Below, piece after piece: positions 44,663 through 53,190 of a stretch of DNA of 64,000 nucleotides. Position numbers and translations under genes: made by a program. Position 1 is the stretch's first letter; each line of letters starts with the position of its first letter. The notes beneath the pieces are model-generated. The model was not told the DNA's origin, did not search any database, and saw only the letters and a list, made by a program, of their open reading frames with translations. The stretch covers positions 372,001-436,000 of the forward strand of contig NZ_VYQE01000004.1 of assembly GCF_008710275.1 (NCBI RefSeq). The letters are read 5' to 3'. Source of the DNA: Histidinibacterium aquaticum (lineage in GTDB: Bacteria; Pseudomonadota; Alphaproteobacteria; Rhodobacterales; Rhodobacteraceae).

Positions 44663-45838
44663 ATGACCGACATCGTGATCCTCGGCTCCGCGCGCACGGC
44701 GATCGGAACCTTCGGCGGCTCGCTCGCCGCCGTTCCGCCGATCGAGCTCGCCGCCACCGCGTCCCGCGCCGCCCTCGACCGCGCGGGCGTAGCTGCGGAT
44801 CGCGTGGGGCAGGTCGTCTTCGGCCACGTCATCAATACCGAGCCGCGCGACATGTACCTCAGCCGCGTCGCCGCGATGGAGGCGGGTGTCCCGGACACCG
44901 TGCCGGCGATGAACGTGAACCGGCTCTGCGGCTCGGGGGCGCAGGCGGTCGTCTCCGGCGTGCAGGCGCTGGCTCTGGGCGATGCCGACTTTGCGCTCGT
45001 CGGCGGGGCCGAGAGCATGAGCCGCAGCCCCTTCATCGTGCCGCAGCAGCGCTGGGGCGCGAAGATGGGCGACGTGAAATCCCTCGACATGATGCTGGGC
45101 GCGCTGAACTGCCCCTTCGGCACGGGTCACATGGGCGTGACCGCCGAGAACGTGGCGGCCGAGCATGGCGTCAGCCGCGAGGATCAGGACTCCTTCGCGC
45201 TCGAGAGCCAGACCCGGGCCGCGCGCGCCATTTCCGAGGGTCGGTTCGCCGATCAGATCGTGCCGGTGGTGCAGGAGACCCGGAAGGGTAAGGTCACCTT
45301 CGAGACGGACGAGCATCCCAAGCAGACCTCGGCCGAGGCGCTCGCGGGGCTCCGTCCGGCCTTTCGCCGCGACGGTTCGGTCACTGCCGGCAATGCCAGC
45401 GGCATCAACGACGGGGCCGCCGCGCTGGTCCTGGCCCGCGCCGACGCCGCGGAGCGTGACGGCCTGACCCCGAAGGCGCGTATCCTCGGCTACGCCGTCG
45501 CCGGGGTCCGGCCCGAGGTCATGGGCATCGGACCGGTTCCGGCCGTAGAGGCGCTCTTCGAGAAGACCGGTCTTTCGGCGGGCGATTTCGACCTCGTCGA
45601 ATCGAACGAGGCCTTCGCCGCCCAGGCGATCGCCGTCTCCCGCGCCCTCGGATTCGACCCGGAGCGCGTGAACCCCAACGGGGGCGCCATCGCGCTTGGC
45701 CACCCTGTCGGGGCGACCGGCGCGATCCTGACGGTCAAGGCGCTCTACGAGCTGGAGCGGACAGGCGGCAAGCGCGCCATCGTCACCATGTGCATCGGAG
45801 GCGGCCAGGGCATCGCGCTGGCGCTGGAGCGGCTCTAG
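44663..45838 (+). CDS. Acetyl-CoA C-acetyltransferase (thiolase)
   Basis: Condenses two acetyl-CoA to acetoacetyl-CoA (or the reverse thiolysis), used in polyhydroxybutyrate or ketone-body metabolism. The 391-residue protein has the nucleophile Cys in NVNRLCGSGAQAV (about residue 90), the NEAFAAQAIA segment, GHPVGATGA with catalytic His near residue 349, and C379 in MCIGGGQGIA. GGGAGA precedes the ATG. No phaB or phaC lies nearby in the window, so the pathway is not settled by context. Its stop overlaps the convergent NlpC gene by 4 nt. Confidence 0.95.
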   Translation: MTDIVILGSARTAIGTFGGSLAAVPPIELAATASRAALDRAGVAADRVGQVVFGHVINTEPRDMYLSRVAAMEAGVPDTVPAMNVNRLCGSGAQAVVSGVQALALGDADFALVGGAESMSRSPFIVPQQRWGAKMGDVKSLDMMLGALNCPFGTGHMGVTAENVAAEHGVSREDQDSFALESQTRAARAISEGRFADQIVPVVQETRKGKVTFETDEHPKQTSAEALAGLRPAFRRDGSVTAGNASGINDGAAALVLARADAAERDGLTPKARILGYAVAGVRPEVMGIGPVPAVEALFEKTGLSAGDFDLVESNEAFAAQAIAVSRALGFDPERVNPNGGAIALGHPVGATGAILTVKALYELERTGGKRAIVTMCIGGGQGIALALERL

Positions 45839-46695
45839 AGCCTGCGCCGCGAGGTGACCGGCCCGTCGCCCTGGCGGTCGATCCGGGCGAGGGCCGGCTC
45901 GATCTCCTCGTAGGCGACGGACATGCTGTGCGCGTTGGCGTGCAGCAGTCGGGCCGCATCCGCGACCCAGGCGACGTGGCCGGGCCAGAAAACCAGGTCG
46001 CCCCGGCGCAGCGACTCGTCTTCGGGGAGTCTCGTGCCCAGGTGGGCCTCCTGCTGGTCGCTGTCCCCTGGGCAGGGGATGCCGCAGGCGAGACAGGCGA
46101 CCTGTACCAGGCCCGAGCAATCGATACCGAGGTGCGAATTGCCGCCCCAGAGATACGGCGTCCCGAGAAACCGCTCGGCCACAGCGACCGGGTCGGTCTC
46201 CGTTTTACCAAGGGGCGCCAGGTGCACCGACGGTACGAAGAATGCGGCGCCCTCCGGACCGGTCCAGTCGTCGATCTCGGTCCAGCCGCCGGGGTGGGTC
46301 GCACTGACCCGGACCAGAGCACCGGGGGAAACCTGCATGACCTCCTCGCCCGACTTGAGCTCCGGCCGGGCCTTCGCGTAGCTGCGGACCGCGGCGCGAT
46401 GGGTCGGCTCTGCCGCCGACCGGCCAAGCGTGCCTAGAAGGACGTAGCCAACGTAACCGTCGCGCTCGGCCATGCCGAAGGCGTAGTCACCCTCCTCGTC
46501 CAGAACGAGGAAGCCCTCGCCGAAAACGAGCTCCCTCTCGCGCGGCGTACCGGCGTCCGGTCCGCGCCGGATTGCCGTGACGGGCGCGGTGACGCGCCGG
46601 CGCTCGCCCTCGACGAAGCGGTCGGCCTCGGACCGCCCGCGGAGGGAGACATGGGCGACACGCCCGTTCGACGGTGTCTCCCGCCGGTCGGTCAC
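45835..46695 (-). CDS. NlpC/P60 family cell-wall endopeptidase
   Basis: A 286-residue protein with two SH3-like regions (about 20-75 and 95-150) and a C-terminal NlpC/P60 cysteine peptidase domain: LGTPYLWGGNSHLGIDCSGLVQ (catalytic Cys), RRGDLVFWPGHVAWV (His) . Such enzymes hydrolyse gamma-D-Glu-diaminopimelate bonds. No signal peptide is seen from the chosen start, so it may act on recycled muropeptides in the cytoplasm. It starts at GTG, overlapping the M17 peptidase stop by GTGA. Adjacency fits sequential peptide recycling. Confidence 0.9.
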   Translation of the reverse strand: MTDRRETPSNGRVAHVSLRGRSEADRFVEGERRRVTAPVTAIRRGPDAGTPRERELVFGEGFLVLDEEGDYAFGMAERDGYVGYVLLGTLGRSAAEPTHRAAVRSYAKARPELKSGEEVMQVSPGALVRVSATHPGGWTEIDDWTGPEGAAFFVPSVHLAPLGKTETDPVAVAERFLGTPYLWGGNSHLGIDCSGLVQVACLACGIPCPGDSDQQEAHLGTRLPEDESLRRGDLVFWPGHVAWVADAARLLHANAHSMSVAYEEIEPALARIDRQGDGPVTSRRRL

Positions 46696-48077
46696 TTTGC
46701 CAGCAACTCCGGCATGGCCTGGAAGAGCGCACGGGCACCCTGCAGCGCCCCACCCTTCGAGCGGCCCGGTGCCGGAGTCGGGCACCAGCCGTAGATGTCG
46801 AAATGCATGTAGCGCGGCGTCTCGGTGACGAAGCGGCGCAGGAAGAGCGCCGCGGTGATCGAGCCCGCCATCCCGCCGGACGGAGCGTTGTCGAGGTCTG
46901 CGATGCCGGGTTCGATCATGGCCTCGTAGGGCTCGTGGAAGGGCATCCGCCAGACCGGGTCGGCCACATGGACCGCGGCGCCGGAGAGGGTCTGCGCGTC
47001 CCGGTCCTCGGTCGCGTAGAACGGGGCCAGGTCCGGGCCGACCGCCACTCGCGCCGCGCCCGTGAGCGTCGCCATCGAGAGCACGAGGTCCGACGGCGTC
47101 TCGTCCGCGAGCGCCAGCGCATCGGCCAGCACGAGTCGTCCCTCGGCGTCGGTGTTGTTGATTTCGACGGTCAGGCCCTTGCGCGATGTCAGGATATCGC
47201 CGGGCCGGAAGGCGTTGCCGGAGACGGCGTTCTCGACGGCCGGGATGAGGACCCGCAGCCGGATCTCGGAACCGGTCGCCATGAGCATGTGGGCGAGGCC
47301 CAGCACGTTGGCCGCACCGCCCATGTCCTTCTTCATCAGGCCCATGGAGGCGCCCGGCTTCAGGTTGAGCCCGCCGGTGTCGAAGCAGACTCCCTTGCCG
47401 ACCAGGGTCAGAGTCGGCCCGCTGTCGCCCCAGCGAAGGTCGATGAGCCGGGGCGCACGGGGCGCCGCGCGCCCGACCGTGTGGATCAGCGGGAAGTTGG
47501 CATCGAGCAGGGCATCGCCCGTCGTGACCTCGATCTCCGCCCCGAAGCGCTCGGCGAGGGCGCGGGCGGCCACTTCCAGTTCGTCCGGTCCCATGTCGGA
47601 GGCGGGCGTGTTGATGAGGTCGCGGGTGAGGTATTCCCCCTCGGCCATCGCCTCGACCCGGGCGGCGTCGATCCCCTCCGGCGCGACGAGCCGGGCCTTC
47701 GGCGCCTCCTGCGACTTGTAGCGGTCGAACCGGTAACCTTCGAGCAGCCAGCCGAGCGAAGCCTCCGTCGCCGCATCGGGGTCCAGGTCGCCATCGAACC
47801 GCCAGTCGCCCCCGGGGAGGGCGCTGGCCGCGCGGGCCAAGGCGAACCGGTGGCGGGGGCGCGCGGATTCGGCGCCGAGACCGGCAAGCGCCGCGACGAC
47901 GCGTCCGTCCGGGCCGGGAAGGGCGAGGATCTCTCCCGGCCCCGCGGAAAAGTTCTGCGAGTCGACCCAGGAGCGGGCCGTCTCCGGCAGGCCGTCGAGC
48001 GTTTGCTTCAGGGTCTCGGGCGACGTGACGTGGATCGGGCGGGCCGTCTCGGACGGCGCGGCGAAACGCGGGGACAT
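46692..48077 (-). CDS. Leucyl aminopeptidase family M17 protein
   Basis: Cytoplasmic M17 metallo-aminopeptidase, 461 residues. Metal and active-site segments are VGKGVCFDTGGLNLKPGASMGLMKKDMGGAA, and NNTDAEGRLVLADAL. The N-terminal domain is shorter than in classic PepA and resembles PepB. It overlaps the NlpC/P60 gene, so the pair may degrade murein peptides stepwise to amino acids; this is inference from context. The ATG at 48077 follows GGATGGAGAGCCC. Confidence 0.92.
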   Translation of the reverse strand: MSPRFAAPSETARPIHVTSPETLKQTLDGLPETARSWVDSQNFSAGPGEILALPGPDGRVVAALAGLGAESARPRHRFALARAASALPGGDWRFDGDLDPDAATEASLGWLLEGYRFDRYKSQEAPKARLVAPEGIDAARVEAMAEGEYLTRDLINTPASDMGPDELEVAARALAERFGAEIEVTTGDALLDANFPLIHTVGRAAPRAPRLIDLRWGDSGPTLTLVGKGVCFDTGGLNLKPGASMGLMKKDMGGAANVLGLAHMLMATGSEIRLRVLIPAVENAVSGNAFRPGDILTSRKGLTVEINNTDAEGRLVLADALALADETPSDLVLSMATLTGAARVAVGPDLAPFYATEDRDAQTLSGAAVHVADPVWRMPFHEPYEAMIEPGIADLDNAPSGGMAGSITAALFLRRFVTETPRYMHFDIYGWCPTPAPGRSKGGALQGARALFQAMPELLAK

Positions 48078-48148
48078 GGGCTCTCCATCCTGGGTCGGGC
48101 GGAGCCTATTGCCGGGCCGGACGGGCGGCAAGGCGGGCTGTCGCGCGG

Positions 48149-48574
48149 TCAATCCTCGAGATCCCAGATCTCGGCCAGGGACCGGTCGGTGACGCGGGTG
48201 AGCCGTGCGAGGGTGGCCGCGAGCGCGGCGCCGTCGCCGGAGCGGGCCGCCTCCGCGACGTGGCGGGCGACGGCACGCACCGACGTGAGGCCGATCGCAC
48301 CGGCGAGCTCGCCCAGCCGCTCGGCCGAAAGGGCGATCCGGGCGAGATCATGGGAGGCGAAGGCCCGCTCCAGCCGCCGCAGGCGGAGGCTGATCTCCTC
48401 CAGCCGGGTGCAGACGGCCTCCTCCGCGGCGGTCTCTCCGCGCTCGGCGAAGAGACGGACGAGCGGGCGCGTGTCGAACTGCACGGGCTCGCGTGGCGCG
48501 AGTGCCGCGGGCGCGACCGCCCCTGGGCCCTCTTGCACGGTATCCTTCGGCTGCGTCGTCATCGGCGCCGGCAT
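48149..48574 (-). CDS. Hypothetical helical protein (Hpt-like)
   Basis: A 141-residue mainly helical protein: an Ala/Pro-rich N-terminus (1-35), then amphipathic helices (AAEEAVCTRLEEISLRLRRLERAFASHDLARIALSAERLGELAGAIG) that resemble an Hpt four-helix bundle, but the phosphoacceptor HxxKG motif is not present (HDLAR lies near its place). Possibly a degenerate phosphotransfer or scaffold protein. Two starts are possible (48574 or 48562). It is 71 nt upstream of the M17 gene. Confidence 0.5.
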   Translation of the reverse strand: MPAPMTTQPKDTVQEGPGAVAPAALAPREPVQFDTRPLVRLFAERGETAAEEAVCTRLEEISLRLRRLERAFASHDLARIALSAERLGELAGAIGLTSVRAVARHVAEAARSGDGAALAATLARLTRVTDRSLAEIWDLED

Positions 48575-48681
48575 AGGCGCCCGCGGTTGTCATCGCGTGA
48601 AGGCCGCGCCATTACTGCACGAAATATCCGCAAAAACCGGTTCAATTCCGGTCAATCGCCCGAACGGGTGGGAGATATCCG

Positions 48682-49329
48682 ATGGACGCGATCCGCCCGC
48701 TGCCCGAGTACCTCGTCAAGCGCTACCACGGCTGGAAAGCCACCACATTCGCCGAGAACAAGAGTTGGTACCGCCGCCTGGCCGAAGAGGGACAGCGGCC
48801 GCGCGCGATGGTGATCTCCTGCTGCGACAGCCGCGTGCACGTCACGTCGATCTTCGGGGCCGACCAGGGCGAGTTCTTCATCCATCGCAACATCGCGAAT
48901 CTGGTGCCGCCCTACGAGCCGGACGGGGCCCAGCACGGGACCTCGGCCGCCATCGAGTACGCGGTGACCGCGCTGAAGGTCTCTCACCTGATCGTGCTGG
49001 GGCACTCGGGGTGCGGCGGCGTCCAGGGTTGCTACGACATGTGCGAGGGCAAGGCGCCGGCGCTCGAGGAGACTTCGAGCTTCGTGGGCCGCTGGATGGA
49101 CCTGCTTCGGCCGGGCTACGAGCGGCTGGAGGCGGGAGAGGACGCCGAGAGGCTCCGGGCGCTGGAGAAGCAGGCGGTTTTGGTCTCGCTCGAGAACCTC
49201 ATGAGTTTCCCCTTCGTGAAGGCGGCCTGCGACGAGGGCATGCTCAAGCTGCACGGCCTCTGGACGCACATCGGCGAAGGGGGGCTGGAGACCTGGGACC
49301 CGGAGGCAAGGGACTTCACCCCGGTTTAA
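48682..49329 (+). CDS. Beta-class carbonic anhydrase
   Basis: Zn enzyme interconverting CO2 and bicarbonate; 215 residues. Zinc ligands and dyad are in ISCCDSRVHVTSIFG (Cys, Asp-Arg pair) and LIVLGHSGCGGVQG (His and Cys), with FIHRNIANLVPPY typical of the family. GGGAG precedes the ATG. Upstream (48636-48652) is a T-arm-like hairpin noted as rejected. The gene is alone in orientation with the hypothetical gene at 49364 after 34 nt. Confidence 0.95.
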   Translation: MDAIRPLPEYLVKRYHGWKATTFAENKSWYRRLAEEGQRPRAMVISCCDSRVHVTSIFGADQGEFFIHRNIANLVPPYEPDGAQHGTSAAIEYAVTALKVSHLIVLGHSGCGGVQGCYDMCEGKAPALEETSSFVGRWMDLLRPGYERLEAGEDAERLRALEKQAVLVSLENLMSFPFVKAACDEGMLKLHGLWTHIGEGGLETWDPEARDFTPV

Positions 49330-49363
49330 GCATTGGTTCACCCTGGCGGACTACCATGCCGCC

Positions 49364-49852
49364 ATGGACACGGCCGTCACACTCAGCCTCGACCCGGCGC
49401 TCCTCCGCGCGGCGCGCGACGTCGCGGATGCCCGGGAAATCACGATCCAGCAGCTGCTGAAGGACGCTCTGACGTCGGAACTGGCGCGGGCGCACCGCCG
49501 CGCGAGGTCGCCCGTCCGGGCGGACGAGCGCCTGCTCGACCTGATGCGGGCGAAGTTCTCCCGCGACTTCGCGGAGGCGCGGGACTGGCCCGACCTGATG
49601 CGCCGCTGCCGGGCGAAAGGCGTGGTGCTGAGGGAAGCGGGCGGCGGACTGGCGCTCTTTGCCGCGCAGAACGGGGCCCGGTTGTGCAAGGCCTCGGATG
49701 TGGGGGCGAGGCTCAACAGGCTCGCCCGCCGGTTTCGCGCCCCGTTTCCCGGGGAGGCGCTGGGCCGCTTCGATTACCGCGCCCGCACCACGGATCCCGG
49801 AGACGTCGAGGTGCTCGACGACAGCGACAGGGCCGGTCTCAGCCCTTCTTGA
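49364..49852 (+). CDS. Hypothetical protein, possible ribbon-helix-helix N-terminus
   Basis: A 162-residue protein. Residues 1-40 (VTLSLDPALLRAARDVADAREITIQQLLKDALTSEL) look like a ribbon-helix-helix strand and helices. Residues 75-105 (WPDLMRRCRAKGVVLREAGGGLALF) and KASDVGARLNRLARRFRAPFPG resemble a region of relaxase-like or DNA-associated alphaproteobacterial hypotheticals, but I do not recognise the family. Convergent with asd, overlapping its stop by 14 nt. Confidence 0.6.
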   Translation: MDTAVTLSLDPALLRAARDVADAREITIQQLLKDALTSELARAHRRARSPVRADERLLDLMRAKFSRDFAEARDWPDLMRRCRAKGVVLREAGGGLALFAAQNGARLCKASDVGARLNRLARRFRAPFPGEALGRFDYRARTTDPGDVEVLDDSDRAGLSPS

Positions 49853-50861
49853 GGATGCGGTTGCCCAGCACCTCGGCGATCTGCACCGCATTCAGCGCGG
49901 CGCCCTTGCGGAGATTGTCCGAGACCACCCAGAGGTTGAGGCCGTTCTCGATGGTCGGATCCTGCCGGATGCGGCTCACGAAGGTGGCGAAGTCGCCGAC
50001 GCATTCGACCGGCGTGACGTAGCCACCGTCCTCGCGCTTGTCGACGACCATGATGCCCGGCGCCTCACGGAGGATGTCGCGGGCCTCGTCCTCGTCGAGG
50101 AAGTCCTCGAACTCCAGGTTCACGGCTTCGGAGTGGCCGACGAAGACCGGCACGCGGACGCAGGTGGCGGTGACCTTGATCGAGGGGTCCACGATCTTCT
50201 TGGTCTCCGAGACCATCTTCCACTCTTCCTTGGTCTGGCCGTCTTCCATGAAGACGTCGATGTGGGGAATGACGTTGAAGGCGATCTGCTTCTGGAATTT
50301 CTCGGGCTCGACCTCCTGACCGGGCACGTAGACGCCCTTGGTCTGGTTCCAGAGCTCGTCGACGCCTTCCTTCCCGGCGCCGGAAACGGCCTGGTAGGTG
50401 GAGACCACGACGCGCTTGATGCGGGCGCGGTCATGCAGCGGCTTCAGCGCCACCACCATCTGCGCGGTGGAGCAGTTGGGGTTGGCGATGATGTTCTTCT
50501 TGGAATAGCCCTCGATCGCGTCGGCGTTCACTTCCGGCACGATCAGCGGGACGTCGGGGTCGTAGCGGTAGAGCGAGGAGTTGTCGATCACCACGCAGCC
50601 GGCCTTGGCGGCCTTGGGGGCGTAGGTCTTGGTCGCGTCCGAGCCGATCGCGAAGAGCGCGATGTCCCAGCCGGTGAAGTCGAACTGCTCGAGATCCTGG
50701 GTCTTCAGCGTGCGGTCGCCGAAGCTGATCTCGGTGCCGAGCGAGCGGCGCGAGGCGAGCGCGACGATCTCGTCGACGGGGAATTCACGCTCGGCCAGGA
50801 TGGCGAGCATTTCGCGGCCCACGTTGCCCGTGGCGCCGACGACGGCGATTTTGTAGCCCAT
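49839..50861 (-). CDS. asd: Aspartate-semialdehyde dehydrogenase
   Basis: NADPH-dependent reduction of aspartyl phosphate in lysine, threonine, methionine and diaminopimelate synthesis. The 340-residue protein has the Rossmann segment VVGATGNVGREML, catalytic Cys in ANPNCSTAQMVVALKPLHD (about residue 131) and the His-containing RVPVFVGHSEAVNLEFE. The frame is complete. Composite motif C (50953-50987) lies 91 nt upstream, oriented toward asd. Confidence 0.97.
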   Translation of the reverse strand: MGYKIAVVGATGNVGREMLAILAEREFPVDEIVALASRRSLGTEISFGDRTLKTQDLEQFDFTGWDIALFAIGSDATKTYAPKAAKAGCVVIDNSSLYRYDPDVPLIVPEVNADAIEGYSKKNIIANPNCSTAQMVVALKPLHDRARIKRVVVSTYQAVSGAGKEGVDELWNQTKGVYVPGQEVEPEKFQKQIAFNVIPHIDVFMEDGQTKEEWKMVSETKKIVDPSIKVTATCVRVPVFVGHSEAVNLEFEDFLDEDEARDILREAPGIMVVDKREDGGYVTPVECVGDFATFVSRIRQDPTIENGLNLWVVSDNLRKGAALNAVQIAEVLGNRILKKG

Positions 50862-50952
50862 GTCTTGGCTCCTTGATCCGGATTGCGGGGGTGATACGGC
50901 AGCTAGGCCTTGAAAGGAAGGGGGCGGCCCTCTGGCCGGCCCCCGGCGGTCT

Positions 50953-50987
50953 GTCCAAGTTTGGACGGAGTGTCATCCCTTTGAAAA
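50953..50987 (-). promoter_or_regulatory. Composite motif, copy C (upstream of asd)
   Basis: On the minus strand TTTTCAAAGGGATGA, 6 nt, then GTCCAAACTTGGAC (50953-50966). One base in the palindrome differs from copies A and B. The order, orientation and 6-nt spacing are kept. Confidence 0.5.
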
Positions 50988-51018
50988 TTCTTGGGAAAAC
51001 TCTTAACGAGGAGATTTG

Positions 51019-52527
51019 TTAACCATCGTTAAAGAGGCCGGCGAAGGTCTCCCGGAGCTGCGCCTTCTGCACCTTTCCCATGGTGTTGCGCGGCAGCTCC
51101 TCGACAAGGGCGTAGTGCCGCGGCTGCTTGAATCGGGCAAGGCCGGAGAGACCTGACGCCAGCGCCTCGGGCGAGGGCGGCTCGGCGGGGCCGGCGACGA
51201 CCACCGCGACGACGGCCTCTCCGAGGTCCGGATGAGGCACGCCGATCACCGCGCTCTCGACCACGCCTGGCAGGGCGTCCAGCGCCTCCTCGACCTCCTT
51301 GGGGTAGACGTTGAGCCCGCCCGAGATCACGAGATCCTTCGCCCGTCCGACGATGGTGACGTAACCGTCCTCAGAGATCTGCGCGAGATCGCCCGTGATG
51401 AAGAAGCCGTCCTCCCGCATCTCCTCGGCCGTCTTCTCGGGCATCCGCCAGTACCCCCGGAAGACGTTCGGGCCGCGCACCTCCAGCACGCCGATCTCCC
51501 CGTCGGGCAGGACCGCGCCGTCCTCGCCCCGCACCCGCGCCTCCACACCGGGCAGGGGCGGGCCGACGGTGCCGGGACGGCGCTCGCCCTCGTAGGGGTT
51601 GGAGCAGGACATGTTGGTCTCGGTCATGCCGTAGCGTTCGAGGATGCGGTGGCCTGTGCGGGCCTCGAAGTCCCGGTGCGTCTCCGCCAGCAGCGGGGCC
51701 GATCCGGAGACGAAGAGGCGGATGCCCTCGGCCAGCTCACGGGTGAAGTCCTCGCGTCCGAGCAGCCGGGTGTAGAAGGTCGGCACGCCCATCATCGTCG
51801 TGGCCCGCGGCATCAGGCGGATCATCTCGTCCGCGTCGAACTTCGGCAGGAGGATCATCGCCCCGCCGGTCGCGAGTATCGTGTTCGTCGCCACGAAGAG
51901 CCCGTGCGTGTGATAGACGGGCAGCGCGTGAAGCAGCACGTCCTCCGCGGTGAAGCGCCAGGCCTCGGCGAGGGTGAGCGCGTTCGACAGCAGGTTCGCC
52001 TGCGTGAGCATCGCCCCCTTCGACCGGCCGGTGGTGCCCGAGGTGTAGAGGATGGCAGCGAGGTCGTCCTCCGCGCGCGACACGGTCCGGAAGCTGTCCG
52101 GTTGACCCTCGGCGAGGTCCGAGAGCGTGCCCGTACCGTCCTCCAGCGTCTGGGCCTGCGCCCCGTGGCGCGCGGCGATCTCGACGAGGGCTGGCGCCGA
52201 GGCTTCGGTCGTGACGAGAAGCGCGGCGCCGGAGTTGCCGACGAAGTAGTCGAGCTCCTGTGGCGTGTAGGCCGTGTTGAGCGGCAGGTAGACGAGGCCG
52301 GCCTGCACGCAGGCGGCGTAGAGCGCCAGGGTGTCGGGGTGCTTGTCGATCTGGACCGCGACGCGGTCTCCCGGCTCCAACCCGAGGCCGCTCAGGGCAT
52401 GGGCGAGACGCGCCGCGCGGACGAGGAAGTCGCGGTAGGCGATGGGCGTCCCGTCGGGCCGGAGCAGGAAGGGGGCCGCGCTGTCGGCATGGGCGGCGAA
52501 AAGGCGATCGAAGAGAGGGTTGGTCAT
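51019..52527 (-). CDS. matB: Malonyl-CoA synthetase (acyl-CoA ligase)
   Basis: ATP-dependent ligase of the AMP-forming superfamily, activating malonate to malonyl-CoA. The 502-residue protein has LYTSGTTGRSKGAM (P-loop-like core motif), PVYHTHGLF, RYGMTETNMSCSNPYEGERRPGTVG and the GRAKDLVISGGLNVYPKEVE hinge motif. The ERYGMTE(T/I)NM...Y.G.R region with arginine near the malonate-binding site is typical of MatB. The malonyl-CoA decarboxylase (matA) that often accompanies it is not in the window. 36 nt separate it from the ynj unit upstream. Confidence 0.9.
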   Translation of the reverse strand: MTNPLFDRLFAAHADSAAPFLLRPDGTPIAYRDFLVRAARLAHALSGLGLEPGDRVAVQIDKHPDTLALYAACVQAGLVYLPLNTAYTPQELDYFVGNSGAALLVTTEASAPALVEIAARHGAQAQTLEDGTGTLSDLAEGQPDSFRTVSRAEDDLAAILYTSGTTGRSKGAMLTQANLLSNALTLAEAWRFTAEDVLLHALPVYHTHGLFVATNTILATGGAMILLPKFDADEMIRLMPRATTMMGVPTFYTRLLGREDFTRELAEGIRLFVSGSAPLLAETHRDFEARTGHRILERYGMTETNMSCSNPYEGERRPGTVGPPLPGVEARVRGEDGAVLPDGEIGVLEVRGPNVFRGYWRMPEKTAEEMREDGFFITGDLAQISEDGYVTIVGRAKDLVISGGLNVYPKEVEEALDALPGVVESAVIGVPHPDLGEAVVAVVVAGPAEPPSPEALASGLSGLARFKQPRHYALVEELPRNTMGKVQKAQLRETFAGLFNDG

Positions 52528-52563
52528 CCCCTGGTGATAGGAGCCGGCTGCCGGCGCGGCAAG

Positions 52564-53190
52564 TCAGCCGATGCGCAGGATGCGGCCCTCGGCGGCGCGG
52601 GCGTCCTCGGCGTCGTGGGTCACGAGCAGCACCGGCAGGTCACGCGCCATGGCGCGGGAGAAGACCATGCGGCGGACCTGGGCGCGAAGGTCGGCGTCGA
52701 GCCCGGAGAAGGGCTCGTCGAGCAGCAGGGCGCAGGGGTCCGAGAGCAGCATCCGCATCAGGGCGACGCGCGCCCGCTGGCCGCCGGAGAGCGTGGCGGG
52801 GTCGCGGTCCTCGTAGCCCGAGAGGTCGACCTCGGAGAGCGCCTCGGTCACGCGGGCGCGGCGGTCGGGTGTGCCGGTGGCGAGCCCGAAGGCGAGGTTC
52901 TGGCCGACGGACATGTGCTGGAAGAGCAGCGCGTCCTGGAAGAGCAGGCCCATGCGCCGCTTGTGCGGCGGGGCCGCGGTGATGTCGTGCCCGTCGAGGA
53001 TGACCCGGCCCGTGGCACGGAAGCCGCGCGGCAGGGTGCCGGTCAGGAAGGCGAGCAGCGTGGATTTGCCCGCGCCGGAGGGGCCCATGACGCTGAGCAC
53101 CTCGCCCGGCGCGATGACCTCGTTGACGGAGAGGAGCCTGTCGCTTCCCTTGGAGATCGTCACCTCCTCAAGCCGCAGTCCCTTATCCAT
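52564..53190 (-). CDS. ynjD: ABC transporter ATP-binding protein, YnjD-like
   Basis: A 208-residue ATPase: Walker A GPSGAGKST, Q-loop FQDALLFQHMSVGQNL, signature LSGGQRAR and Walker B LLLDEPFSGLD. LEEVTI at the N-terminus fits. It overlaps the permease by 8 nt and is the last gene of a ynjF-ynjB-ynjC-ynjD run matching the E. coli ynj operon (whose substrate is unknown). The segment TGTLPRGFRATGRVILDGHDITAAPPHKRRMG is typical of YnjD. Confidence 0.88.
   Translation of the reverse strand: MDKGLRLEEVTISKGSDRLLSVNEVIAPGEVLSVMGPSGAGKSTLLAFLTGTLPRGFRATGRVILDGHDITAAPPHKRRMGLLFQDALLFQHMSVGQNLAFGLATGTPDRRARVTEALSEVDLSGYEDRDPATLSGGQRARVALMRMLLSDPCALLLDEPFSGLDADLRAQVRRMVFSRAMARDLPVLLVTHDAEDARAAEGRILRIG

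Noticed and set aside
48636-48652. ACCGG-TTCAATT-CCGGT resembles a tRNA T-arm
   Set aside because: No matching 5' acceptor strand, D-arm or anticodon arm is found upstream, and the following bases do not form an acceptor end with CCA. Possibly a chance hairpin upstream of the carbonic anhydrase gene.
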